A DNA stretch of 64,000 nucleotides, from assembly GCA_037013495.1 (NCBI GenBank), contig CM072810.1:34253843-34317842 (forward strand), written 5' to 3'. How positions within the stretch are numbered: the stretch's first letter is position 1; each line of letters begins with the position of its first letter. This document shows positions 1 through 11,793 of this stretch, piece after piece. Origin of the DNA: Hippophae tibetana. Taxonomy: Eukaryota; Streptophyta; Magnoliopsida; Rosales; Elaeagnaceae. The position numbers were made by a program, and so were the translations under genes. Below the pieces are notes generated by a model, which did no database searches, was not told the DNA's origin, and was given only the letters and a program-made list of their open reading frames with translations.

Positions 1-177
1 TACTAAATTTCTTAGATAGAATTAACCCTTTTTTAGGGGTTTTAGGAAAAAATAATCCGAGCTCTAAAATGATTATTTCAATGAATTTAGAGTTGTACTT
101 GTTCCAAACAACATCAAATATTTTGCAAACCACTCATATAGGTATTTGAGCTAAAAAATAAATATAGAAATACGAAG

Positions 178-606
178 GTGACCAAAATTTTTGAACGCTA
201 TATCAAGCAAGAGTGTGAAACTTGGAACAAATTCTAATCATGTTTTTCAAACATTATCCACTACTCGTACAATTTGGGTGGACCTATCAGGAAAGAGAAG
301 TAGATTGAGAAATTCCTTACTAGCTTACCTTATCATTTTCAAGCAAAAGTTACCTTGCTTAAATACATGAAAAATCCTTGTGAACTTACTATTAAATGAA
401 TCACTTGGGCAAGTTTTCGAACTGCATCACTTGTATCCAATATGTCAGCCATCCAATTTCGAGGACGGAAAGAGCTTGGCTTTATAGACATCAAGGATAG
501 TGGTCTTAGCGAAGATCTTTTTGATACAATTGTTAGAAATGATGACTCCAATACCAATGAAGAGAAATGGGATCTACTTTCCCAGAGATTTACTAAATTT
601 CTTAGA
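178..606 (+). pseudogene. Decayed copia-type gag fragment (representative copy, first monomer)
   Basis: This 143-codon frame is the best coding relic in the monomer and recurs in every copy. Read through its stops it shows, in order: a start like TKIFERYIKQECETW, a segment like KIINYSYNLG, the block KFLTSLPYHFQAKVT, a helix ending CELTIK, an acidic stretch (residues around DDSNTNEEKWD) and LLSQRFTKFLR. This order matches the C-terminal half of the gag UBN2-type domain of Ty1/copia elements and the basic linker before the zinc knuckle; gag forms the particle that packages element RNA. In-frame stops lie at 235 (taa), 301 (tag), 397 (tga) and 607 (tag). The N-terminal half of UBN2 is absent, and protease, integrase and reverse transcriptase are not present. 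The family call rests on motif recognition by eye. It is surely non-functional as a protein here. Confidence 0.72.
341..360 (+). repeat. 6-bp inverted repeat in the gag relic (representative)
   Basis: Arms aagcaa and ttgctt flank the 8-base loop aagttacc. The structure is present in most monomers. It is broken in c-type monomers (ctagcaaaagttacctggctt region near 1,520), where both arms are altered. It may simply reflect coding sequence of the old gag (KAKVTLL). Confidence 0.4.
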
Positions 607-613
607 TAGAATT

Positions 614-631
614 AACCCTTTTTTAAGGGTT
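614..631 (+). repeat. Perfect 7-bp hairpin in b-type monomers (representative)
   Basis: Arms aaccctt and aagggtt flank a loop of four T. Most monomers have aggggtt instead, which shortens the arms to five pairs. The perfect form occurs in the monomers starting at 591, 4718, 7075, 17691, 25947, 28307, 30667, 33616, 36565, 37155, 44825, 52495, 53675 and 54265, so it is a subtype marker. I see no sign of a terminator function; the T run lies inside the loop. Confidence 0.6.
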
Positions 632-3600
632 TTAGAAAAACATAATGCGAGCTCTAAAATGATTATTTCAATGAATTTAGAGTTGTACTTCTTCCAAACA
701 ACATGAATTATTTTGCAAACCACTCATATAGGTATTTGAGCTACAAAATAAACCTAGAACTGCGAAGTTGACCAGAAATATTGAACACTATATCAAGCAA
801 AAGTATGAAACTTGGAACAAATTCTAATCATGTTTTTCAAACATTATCAACTACTCGTACAATTTGGGTAGAACTATCAGGAAAGAGAAATAGATTGAGA
901 AATTCCTTACTAGCTTACCTTATCATTTTCAAGCAAAAGTTACCTTGCTTAAATACATGAAAAATCCTTGTGAACTTACTATTAAATGAATCACTTGGGC
1001 AAGTATTCGAACTGCATCACTTGTATCCAATATGTCAGCCGTCCACTTTCGAGGACGGCAAGAGCTTGGCTTTATAGACATCAAGGATAGTGGTCTTAGC
1101 GAAGATCGTTTTGACACAATTGTCAGAAATGATGACTCTAATACCAATGAAGAGAAATGGGATCTACTTTCCCAGAGATTTACTAAATTTCTTAGATAGA
1201 ATTAACCCTTTCTTAGGGGTTTTAGAAAAAAATAATCCCAGCTCTAAAATGATTATTTGAATGAATTTAGAGTTGTACTTCTTCCAAACAACATGAAATA
1301 TTTTGCAGACCACTCATATAGGTATTTGAGCTACAAAATAAACCTAGAACTACAAATTGATTAAAAAAATTGAACTCTATATCAAGCAAGAGGATGAAAC
1401 TTTGACCAAATTCTAATCATGTTTTTCAAACATTATCAACTACTCGTACAATTTGGGTGGACCTATCAGGAAAGAGAAGTAGATTGAGAAAATCCTTGCA
1501 AGCTTACCTTATCATTTTCTAGCAAAAGTTACCTGGCTTAAATACATGAAAAATCCTTGTGAACTTACTATTAAATGAATCACTTGGGCAAGTATTCGAA
1601 CTGCATCACTTGTATCCAATATGTCACCATCCACTTTGGATGACGGAAAGAGCTTGGTTTAATAGACATCAAGGATAGTGGTCTTAGTGAAGATCTTTTT
1701 GGCACAATTGTTAGGAATGATGACTCTAATACCAATGAAGAGAAATGGGATCTACTTTCTAGGAGATTTACTAAATTTCTTAGATTGAATTAACCCTTTT
1801 TTAGGGGTTTTTGAAAAAAATAATCGGAGCTCTAAAATGATTATTTCAATGAATTTAGAGATGTACTTCTTCCAAACAACTTTAAATATTTTGCAGACCA
1901 CTCATATAGGTGTTTGAGCTGCAAAATAAACCTAGAACTGCGATGTTGACAGAAAATATTAGACGCTATATCAAGCAAGAGTATGAAACTTGGAACAAAT
2001 TCTAATCATGTTTTTCAAACATTATCAACTATTCGTACAATTTTGGTGGAACTATGGGGAAAGAGAAGTAGATTGAGAAATTCTTTACTAGCTTACCTTA
2101 TCATTTTCAAGCAAAAGTTACCTTGCTTAAATACATGAAAAATCCTTGTGAACTTACTATTAAATGAATCACTTGGGCAAGTATTCGAACTGCATCACTT
2201 GTATCCAATATGTCAGCCATCCACTTTCGAGGACGGCAAGAGCTTGGCTTTATAGACATCAAGGATAGTGGTCTTAGCAAAGATCTTTTTGACACAATTG
2301 TTAGAAATGATGACTCTAATACCAATGAAGAGAAATAGGATCTACTTTAACAGAGATTTACTAAATTTCTTAGATAGAATTAACCCTTTTTTAGGGGTTT
2401 TAGGAAAAAATAATCCGAGCTCTAAAATGATTATTTCAATGAATTTAGAGTTGTACTTCTTCCAAACAACATGAAATATTTTGCAAACCACTCATATAGG
2501 TATTTGAGCTAAAAAAATAAATCTAGAAATACGAAGGTGACCAAAATTTTTGAACGCTATATCAAGCAAGAGTGTGAAACTTGGAACAAATTCTAATCAT
2601 GTTTTTCAAACATTATCCACTACTCGTACAATTTGGGTGGACCTATCAGGAAAGAGAAGTAGATTGAGAAATTCCTTACTAGCTTACCTTATCATTTTCA
2701 AGCAAAAGTTACCTTGCTTAAATACATGAAAAATCCTTGTGAACTTACTATTAAATGAATCACTTGGGCAAGTATTCGAACTGCATCACTTGTATCCAAT
2801 ATGTCAGCCGTCCACTTTTGAGGACGGCAAGAGCTTGGCTTTATAGACATCAAGGATAGTGGTCTTAGCGAAGATCGTTTTGACACAATTGTCAGAAATG
2901 ATGACTCTAATACCAATGAAGAGAAATGGGATCTACTTTCCCAGAGATTTACTAAATTTCTTAGATAGAATTAACCCTTTCTTAGGGGTTTTAGAAAAAA
3001 ATAATCCCAGCTCTAAAATGATTATTTGAATGAATTTAGAGTTGTACTTCTTCCAAACAACATGAAATATTTTGCAGACCACTCATATAGGTATTTGAGC
3101 TACAAAATAAACCTAGAACTACGAATTGATTAAAAAAATTGAACTCTATATCAAGCAAGAGGATGAAACTTTGACCAAATTCTAATCATGTTTTTCAAAC
3201 ATTATCAACTACTCGTACAATTTGGGTGGACCTATCGGGAAAGAGAAGTAGATTGAGAAAATCCTTGCAAGCTTACCTTATCATTTTCTAGCAAAAGTTA
3301 CCTGGCTTAAATACATGAAAAATCCTTGTGAACTTACTATTAAATGAATCACTTGGGCAAGTATTCGAACTGCATCACTTGTATCCAATATGTCACCATC
3401 CACTTTGGATGACGGAAAGAGCTTGGTTTAATAGACATCAAGGATAGTGGTCTTAGTGAAGATCTTTTTGGCACAATTGTTAGGAATGATGACTCTAATA
3501 CCAATGAAGAGAAATGGGATCTACTTTCTAGGAGATTTACTAAATTTCTTAGATTGAATTAACCCTTTTTTAGGGGTTTTTGAAAAAAATAATCGGAGCT

Positions 3601-4219
3601 CTAAAATGATTATTTCAATGAATTTAGAGATGTACTTCTTCCAAACAACTTTAAATATTTTGCAGACCACTCATATAGGTGTTTGAGCTGCAAAATAAAC
3701 CTAGAACTGCGATGTTGACAGAAAATATTAGACGCTATATCAAGCAAGAGTATGAAACTTGGAACAAATTCTAATCATGTTTTTCAAACATTATCAACTA
3801 TTCGTACAATTTTGGTGGAACTATGAGGAAAGAGAAGTAGATTGAGAAATTCTTTACTAGCTTACCTTATCATTTTCAAGCAAAAGTTACCTTGCTTAAA
3901 TACATGAAAAATCCTTGTGAACTTACTATTAAATGAATCACTTGGGCAAGTATTCGAACTGCATCACTTGTATCCAATATATCAGCCATCCACTTTCGAG
4001 GACGGCAAGAGCTTGGCTTTATAGACATCAAGGATAGTGGTCTTAGCAAAGATCTTTTTGACACAATTGTTAGAAATGATGACTCTAATACCAATGAAGA
4101 GAAATAGGATCTACTTTAACAGAGATTTACTAAATTTCTTAGATAGAATTAACCCTTTTTTAGGGGTTTTAGGAAAAAATAATCCGAGCTCTAAAATGAT
4201 TATTTCAATGAATTTAGAG

Positions 4220-4261
4220 TTGTACTTGTTCCAAACAACATCAAATATTTTGCAAACCACT
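4220..4261 (+). pseudogene. Degenerate gag zinc-knuckle relic (representative)
   Basis: In the frame that ends in the 79-residue ORF at 4,037-4,276, the 14 residues LYLFQTTSNILQTT fall on the spacing C-x2-C-x4-H-x4-C of the retroviral-type zinc knuckle. The ligand positions are Leu1, Phe4, Asn9 and Thr14, so none is a metal ligand. The flanking positions still look right: Tyr at 2, a small residue at 8 where Gly is usual, and Ile at 10. In most other monomers codon 8 is tga, one base from gga (Gly). The Phe codon ttc is one base from tgc, and the Asn codon aat is one base from cat (His). It lies downstream of the RRFTKFLR relic of the preceding unit, where copia gag has its knuckle, but in a shifted frame. 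Confidence 0.5.
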
Positions 4262-7200
4262 CATATAGGTATTTGAGCTAAAAAATAAATATAGAAATAC
4301 GAAGGTGACCAAAATTTTTGAACGCTATATCAAGCAAGAGTGTGAAACTTGGAACAAATTCTAATCATGTTTTTCAAACATTATCCACTACTCGTACAAT
4401 TTGGGTGGACCTATCAGGAAAGAGAAGTAGATTGAGAAATTCCTTACTAGCTTACCTTATCATTTTCAAGCAAAAGTTACCTTGCTTAAATACATGAAAA
4501 ATCCTTGTGAACTTACTATTAAATGAATCACTTGGGCAAGTTTTCGAACTGCATCACTTGTATCCAATATGTCAGCCATCCAATTTCGAGGACGGAAAGA
4601 GCTTGGCTTTATAGACATCAAGGATAGTGGTCTTAGCGAAGATCTTTTTGATACAATTGTTAGAAATGATGACTCCAATACCAATGAAGAGAAATGGGAT
4701 CTACTTTCCCAGAGATTTACTAAATTTCTTAGATAGAATTAACCCTTTTTTAAGGGTTTTAGAAAAACATAATGCGAGCTCTAAAATGATTATTTCAATG
4801 AATTTAGAGTTGTACTTCTTCCAAACAACATGAATTATTTTGCAAACCACTCATATAGGTATTTGAGCTACAAAATAAACCTAGAACTGCGAAGTTGACC
4901 AGAAATATTGAACACTATATCAAGCAAAAGTATGAAACTTGGAACAAATTCTAATCATGTTTTTCAAACATTATCAACTACTCGTACAATTTGGGTAGAA
5001 CTATCAGGAAAGAGAAATAGATTGAGAAATTCCTTACTAGCTTACCTTATCATTTTCAAGCAAAAGTTACCTTGCTTAAATACATGAAAAATCCTTGTGA
5101 ACTTACTATTAAATGAATCACTTGGGCAAGTATTCGAACTGCATCACTTGTATCCAATATGTCAGCCGTCCACTTTCGAGGACGGCAAGAGCTTGGCTTT
5201 ATAGACATCAAGGATAGTGGTCTTAGCGAAGATCGTTTTGACACAATTGTCAGAAATGATGACTCTAATACCAATGAAGAGAAATGGGATCTACTTTCCC
5301 AGAGATTTACTAAATTTCTTAGATAGAATTAACCCTTTCTTAGGGGTTTTAGAAAAAAATAATCCCAGCTCTAAAATGATTATTTGAATGAATTTAGAGT
5401 TGTACTTCTTCCAAACAACATGAAATATTTTGCAGACCACTCATATAGGTATTTGAGCTACAAAATAAACCTAGAACTACAAATTGATTAAAAAAATTGA
5501 ACTCTATATCAAGCAAGAGGATGAAACTTTGACCAAATTCTAATCATGTTTTTCAAACATTATCAACTACTCGTACAATTTGGGTGGACCTATCAGGAAA
5601 GAGAAGTAGATTGAGAAAATCCTTGCAAGCTTACCTTATCATTTTCTAGCAAAAGTTACCTGGCTTAAATACATGAAAAATCCTTGTGAACTTACTATTA
5701 AATGAATCACTTGGGCAAGTATTCGAACTGCATCACTTGTATCCAATATGTCACCATCCACTTTGGATGACGGAAAGAGCTTGGTTTAATAGACATCAAG
5801 GATAGTGGTCTTAGTGAAGATCTTTTTGGCACAATTGTTAGGAATGATGACTCTAATACCAATGAAGAGAAATGGGATCTACTTTCTAGGAGATTTACTA
5901 AATTTCTTAGATTGAATTAACCCTTTTTTAGGGGTTTTTGAAAAAATAATCGGAGCTCTAAAATGATTATTTCAATGAATTTAGAGATGTACTTCTTCCA
6001 AACAACTTTAAATATTTTGCAGACCACTCATATAGGTGTTTGAGCTGCAAAATAAACCTAGAACTGCGATGTTGACAGAAAATATTAGACGCTATATCAA
6101 GCAAGAGTATGAAACTTGGAACAAATTCTAATCATGTTTTTCAAACATTATCAACTATTCGTACAATTTTGGTGGAACTATGAGGAAAGAGAAGTAGATT
6201 GAGAAATTCTTTACTAGCTTACCTTATCATTTTCAAGCAAAAGTTACCTTGCTTAAATACATGAAAAATCCTTGTGAACTTACTATTAAATGAATCACTT
6301 GGGCAAGTATTCGAACTGCATCACTTGTATCCAATATGTCAGCCATCCACTTTCGAGGACGGCAAGAGCTTGGCTTTATAGACATCAAGGATAGTGGTCT
6401 TAGCAAAGATCTTTTTGACACAATTGTTAGAAATGATGACTCTAATACCAATGAAGAGAAATAGGATCTACTTTAACAGAGATTTACTAAATTTCTTAGA
6501 TAGAATTAACCCTTTTTTAGGGGTTTTAGGAAAAAATAATCCGAGCTCTAAAATGATTATTTCAATGAATTTAGAGTTGTACTTGTTCCAAACAACATGA
6601 AATATTTTGCAAACCACTCATATAGGTATTTGAGCTAAAAAATAAATATAGAAATACGAAGGTGACCAAAATTTTTGAACGCTATATCAAGCAAGAGTGT
6701 GAAACTTGGAACAAATTCTAATCATGTTTTTCAAACATTATCCACTACTCGTACAATTTGGGTGGACCTATCAGGAAAGAGAAGTAGATTGAGAAATTCC
6801 TTACTAGCTTACCTTATCATTTTCAAGCAAAAGTTACCTTGCTTAAATACATGAAAAATCCTTGTGAACTTACTATTAAATGAATCACTTGGGCAAGTTT
6901 TCGAACTGCATCACTTGTATCCAATATGTCAGCCATCCAATTTCGAGGACGGAAAGAGCTTGGCTTTATAGACATCAAGGATAGTGGTCTTAGCGAAGAT
7001 CTTTTTGATACAATTGTTAGAAATGATGACTCCAATACCAATGAAGAGAAATGGGATCTACTTTCCCAGAGATTTACTAAATTTCTTAGATAGAATTAAC
7101 CCTTTTTTAAGGGTTTTAGAAAAACATAATGCGAGCTCTAAAATGATTATTTCAATGAATTTAGAGTTGTACTTCTTCCAAACAACATGAATTATTTTGC

Positions 7201-8255
7201 AAACCACTCATATAGGTATTTGAGCTACAAAATAAACCTAGAACTGCGAAGTTGACCAGAAATATTGAACACAATATCAAGCAAAAGTATGAAACTTGGA
7301 ACAAATTCTAATCATGTTTTTCAAACATTATCAACTACTCGTACAATTTGGGTAGAACTATCAGGAAAGAGAAATAGATTGAGAAATTCCTTACTAGCTT
7401 ACCTTATCATTTTCAAGCAAAAGTTACCTTGCTTAAATACATGAAAAATCCTTGTGAACTTACTATTAAATGAATCACTTGGGCAAGTATTCGAACTGCA
7501 TCACTTGTATCCAATATGTCAGCCGTCCACTTTCGAGGACGGCAAGAGCTTGGCTTTATAGACATCAAGGATAGTGGTCTTAGCGAAGATCGTTTTGACA
7601 CAATTTTCAGAAATGATGACTCTAATACCAATGAAGAGAAATGGGATCTACTTTCCCAGAGATTTACTAAATTTCTTAGATAGAATTAACCCTTTTTTAG
7701 GGGTTTTAGAAAAAAATAATCCCAGCTCTAAAATGATTATTTCAATGAATTTAGAGTTGTACTTCTTCCAAACAACATGAAATATTTTGCAGACCACTCA
7801 TATAGGTATTTGAGCTACAAAATAAACCTAGAACTACGAAGTTGATTAAAAATATTGAACTCTATATATCAAGCAAGAGGATGAAACTTTGACCAAATTC
7901 TAATCATGTTTTTCAAACATTATCAACTACTCGTACAATTTGGGTGGACCTATCAGGAAAGAGAAGTAGATTGAGAAAATCCTTGCAAGCTTACCTTATC
8001 ATTTTCTAGCAAAAGTTACCTGGCTTAAATACATGAAAAATCCTTGTGAACTTACTATTAAATGAATCACTTGGGCAAGTATTCGAACTGCATCACTTGT
8101 ATCCAATATGTCACCATCCACTTTCGATGACGGAAGGAGCTTGGCTTAATAGACATCAAGGATAGTGGTCTTAGTGAAGATCTTTTTGGCACAATTGTTA
8201 GGAATGATGACTCTAATAACAATGAAGAGAAATGGGATCTACTTTCGAGGAGATT

Positions 8256-11200
8256 TACTAAATTTCTTAGATTGAATTAACCCTTTTTTAGGGGTTTTAG
8301 AAAAAAATAATCAGAGCTCTAAAATGATTATTTCAATGAATTTAGAGATGTACTTGTTCCAAACAACATGAAATATTTTGCAAACCACTCATATAGGTAT
8401 TTGAGCTAAAAAAATAAATATAGAAATACGAAGGTGACCAAAATTTTTGAACGCTATATCAAGCAAGAGTGTGAAACTTGGAACAAATTCTAATCATGTT
8501 TTTCAAACATTATCCACTACTCGTACAATTTGGGTGGACCTATCAGGAAAGAGAAGTAGATTGAGAAATTCCTTACTAGCTTACCTTATCATTTTCAAGC
8601 AAAAGTTACCTTGCTTAAATTTTAGAAAAATCCTTGTGAACTTACTATTAAATGAATCACTTGGGCAAGTATTCGAACTGCATCACTTGTATCCAATATG
8701 TCACCATCCACTTTCGATGACGGAAAGAGCTTGGCTTAATAGACATCAAGGATAGTGGTCTTAGTGAAAATCTTTTTGGCACAATTGTTAGGAATGATGA
8801 CTCTAATAACAATGAAGATAAATGGGATCTACTTTCCAGGAGATTTACTAAATTTCTTAGATTGAATTAACCATTTTTTAGGGGTTTTAGAAAAAAATAA
8901 TCGGAGCTCTAAAATGATTATTTCAATGAATTTAGAGTTGTACTTCTTCCAATCAACATGAAATATTTTGCAGACCACTCATATAGGTATTTGAGCTACA
9001 AAATAAACCTAGAACTACGAAGTTGATTAAAAATATTGAACTCTATATCAAGCAAGAGGATGAAACTTTGACCAAATTCTAATCATGTTTTTCAAACATT
9101 ATAAACTACTCGTACAATTTGGGTGGACCTATCAGGAAAGAGAAGTAGATTGAGAAAATCCTTGCAAGCTTACCTTATCATTTTCTAGCAAAAGATACCT
9201 GGCTTAAATACATGAAAAATCCTTGTGAACTTACTATTAAATGAATCACTTGGGCAAGTATTCGAACTGCATCACTTGTATCCAATATGTCACCATCCAC
9301 TTTCGATGACGGAAAGAGCTTGGCTTAATAGACATCAAGGATAGTGGTCTTAGTGAAGATCTTTTTGGCACAATTGTTAGGAATGATGACTCTAATAACA
9401 ATGAAGAGAAATGGGATCTACTTTCCAGGAGATTTACTAAATTTCTTAGATTGAATTAACCCTTTTTTAGGGGTTTTAGAAAAAAATAATCAGAGCTCTA
9501 AAATGATTATTTCAATGAATTTAGAGATGTACTTCTTCCAAACAACTTTAAATATTTTGCAGACCACTCATATAGGTGTTTGAGCTGCATAATAAACCTA
9601 GAACTGCGATGTTGACAGAAAATATTGGACGCTATATCAAGCAAGAGTATGAAACTTGGAACAAATTCTAATCATGTTTTTCAAACATTATCAACTATTC
9701 GTACAATTTTGGTGGAACTATCAGGAAAGAGAAGTAGATTGAGAAATTCTTTACGAGCTTACCTTATCATTTTCAAGCAAAAGTTACCTTGCTTAAATAC
9801 ATGAAAAATCCTTGTGAACTTACTATTAAATGAATCACTTGGGCAAGTATTCGAACTGCATCACTTGTATCCAATATGTCAGCCATCCACTTTCGAGGAC
9901 GGCAAGAGCTTGGCTTTATAGACATCAAGGATAGTGGTCTTAGCAAAGAAATTTTTGACACAATTGTTAGAAATGATGACTCTAATACCAATGAAGAGAA
10001 ATAAGATCTACTTTAACAGAGATTTACTAAATTTCTTAGATAGAATTAACCCTTTTTTAGGGGTTTTAGGAAAAAATAATCCGAGCTCTAAAATGATTAT
10101 TTCAATGAATTTAGAGTTGTACTTCTTCCAAACAACATGAAATATTTTGCAAACCACTCATATAGGTATTTGAGCTAAAAAAATAAATATAGAAATACGA
10201 AGGTGACCAAAATTTTTGAACGCTATATCAAGCAAGAGTGTGAAACTTGGAACAAATTCTAATCATGTTTTTCAAACATTATCCACTAATCGTACAATTT
10301 GGGTGGACCTATCAGGAAAGAGAAGTAGATTGAGAAATTCCTTACTAGCTTACCTTATCATTTTCAAGCAAAAGTTACCTTGCTTAAATTTTAGAAAAAT
10401 CCTTGTGAACTTACTATTAAATGAATCACTTGGGCAAGTATTCGAACTGCATCACTTGTATCCAATATGTCACCATCCACTTTCGATGATGGAAAGAGCT
10501 TGGCTTAATAGACATCAAGGATAGTGGTCTTAGTGAAAATCTTTTTGGCACAAATGTTAGGAATGATGACTCTAATAACAATGAAGATAAATGGGATCTA
10601 CTTTCCAGGAGATTTACTAAATTTCTTAGATTGAATTAACCCTTTTTTAGGGGTTTTAGAAAAAAATAATCGGAGCTCTAAAATGATTATTTCAATGAAT
10701 TTAGAGTTGTACTTCTTCCAATCAACATGAAATATTTTGCAGACCACTCATATAGGTATTTGAGCTACAAAATAAACCTAGAACTACGAAGTTGATTAAA
10801 AATATTGAACTCTATATCAAGCAAGAGGATGAAACTTTGACCAAATTCTAATCATGTTTTTCAAACATTATAAACTACTCGTACAATTTGGGTGGACCTA
10901 TCAGGAAAGAGAAGTAGATTGAGAAAATCCTTGCAAGCTTACCTTATCATTTTCTAGCAAAAGTTACCTGGCTTAAATACATGAAAAATCCTTGTGAACT
11001 TACTATTAAATGAATCACTTGGGCAAGTATTCGAACTGCATCACTTGTATCCAATATGTCACCATCCACTTTCGATGACGGAAAGAGCTTGGCTTAATAG
11101 ACATCAAGGATAGTGGTCTTAGTGAAGATCTTTTTGGCACAATTGTTAGGAATGATGACTCTAATAACAATGAAGAGAAATGGGATCTACTTTCCAGGAG

Positions 11201-11793
11201 ATTTACTAAATTTCTTAGATTGAATTAACCCTTTTTTAGGGGTTTTAGAAAAAAATAATCAGAGCTCTAAAATGATTATTTCAATGAATTTAGAGATGTA
11301 CTTCTTCCAAACAACTTTAAATATTTTGCAGACCACTCATATAGGTGTTTGAGCTGCATAATAAACCTAGAACTGCGATGTTGACAGAAAATATTGGACG
11401 CTATATCAAGCAAGAGTATGAAACTTGGAACAAATTCTAATCATGTTTTTCAAACATTATCAACTATTCCTACAATTTTGGTGGAACTATCAGGAAAGAG
11501 AAGTAGATTGAGAAATTCTTTACGAGCTTACCTTATCATTTTCAAGCAAAAGTTACCTTGCTTAAATACATGAAAAATCCTTGTGAACTTACTATTAAAT
11601 GAATCACTTGGGCAAGTATTCGAACTGCATCACTTGTATCCAATATGTCAGCCATCCACTTTCGAGGACGGCAAGAGCTTGGCTTTATAGACATCAAGGA
11701 TAGTGGTCTTAGCAAAGAACTTTTTGACACAATTGTTAGAAATGATGACTCTAATACCAATGAAGAGAAATAGGATCTACTTTAACAGAGATT
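8256..11793 (+). repeat. HOR block 2: two 3-mers of 1,769 bp
   Basis: Monomers at 8,256, 8,846 and 9,435 correspond to those at 10,025, 10,615 and 11,204. Shared private markers are ttaaattttagaaaaatcc (8,616 and 10,385 regions), caatcaacatg (8,950 and 10,720 regions) and gctgcataataaacc (9,585 and 11,354 regions). The correspondence starts only after about 8,360: the first 100 bp of the 8,256 monomer (atcagagctc, gagatgtact) match the start of the 9,435 and 11,204 monomers instead, so that monomer is a chimera. Confidence 0.82.

Larger units (their letters stand above)
1..8255 (+). repeat. HOR block 1: 4-mer a-b-c-d with one 3-mer
   Basis: Subtype markers: a, aggaaaaaataatccgag with cgaggacggaaag; b, aagggttttagaaaaacat; c, tcaccatcc with a HindIII site; d, attgaattaa start and taggatctactttaacag end. 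The order is a-b-c-d at 1-2,358 and again at 4,128-6,484 (offset 4,127 bp). Between them is a 3-mer (2,359-4,127) whose first monomer begins like a and ends like b, followed by c and d. A third a-b-c follows at 6,485-8,255, then a monomer of a different kind at 8,256. The two 4-mers differ at only a few positions that I noticed (one A in the run near 5,945; atgggg versus atgagg near 2,053 and 6,180). Confidence 0.85.

Noticed and set aside
339..557. A 72-residue antisense ORF that recurs in most monomers with few changes
   Set aside because: It runs opposite to the gag relic and is conserved only because the repeat is homogeneous. It is lost in c-type monomers without any sign of compensation, has no recognisable domain, and no frame continues between monomers.
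611..631. Interstitial telomere-like repeat (aaccctt)
   Set aside because: Only one heptamer and its inverted partner per monomer, never in tandem, so it is a hairpin and not a telomeric tract.
500..706. Recurring 68-79 residue + strand ORF spanning monomer boundaries
   Set aside because: It begins in the wrong frame for the gag linker and enters the knuckle frame by chance. Its start is usually a non-ATG codon, and its length is set by whether codon 8 of the knuckle relic is tga or tca. I kept only the knuckle relic.
8447..8755. 102-residue ORFs at 8,447-8,755 and 10,216-10,524
   Set aside because: They are longer than the others only because a local change (tacatgaa to ttttagaa) removes a stop in a non-gag frame. 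The two copies are related by the 1,769-bp duplication, so they are not independent evidence.
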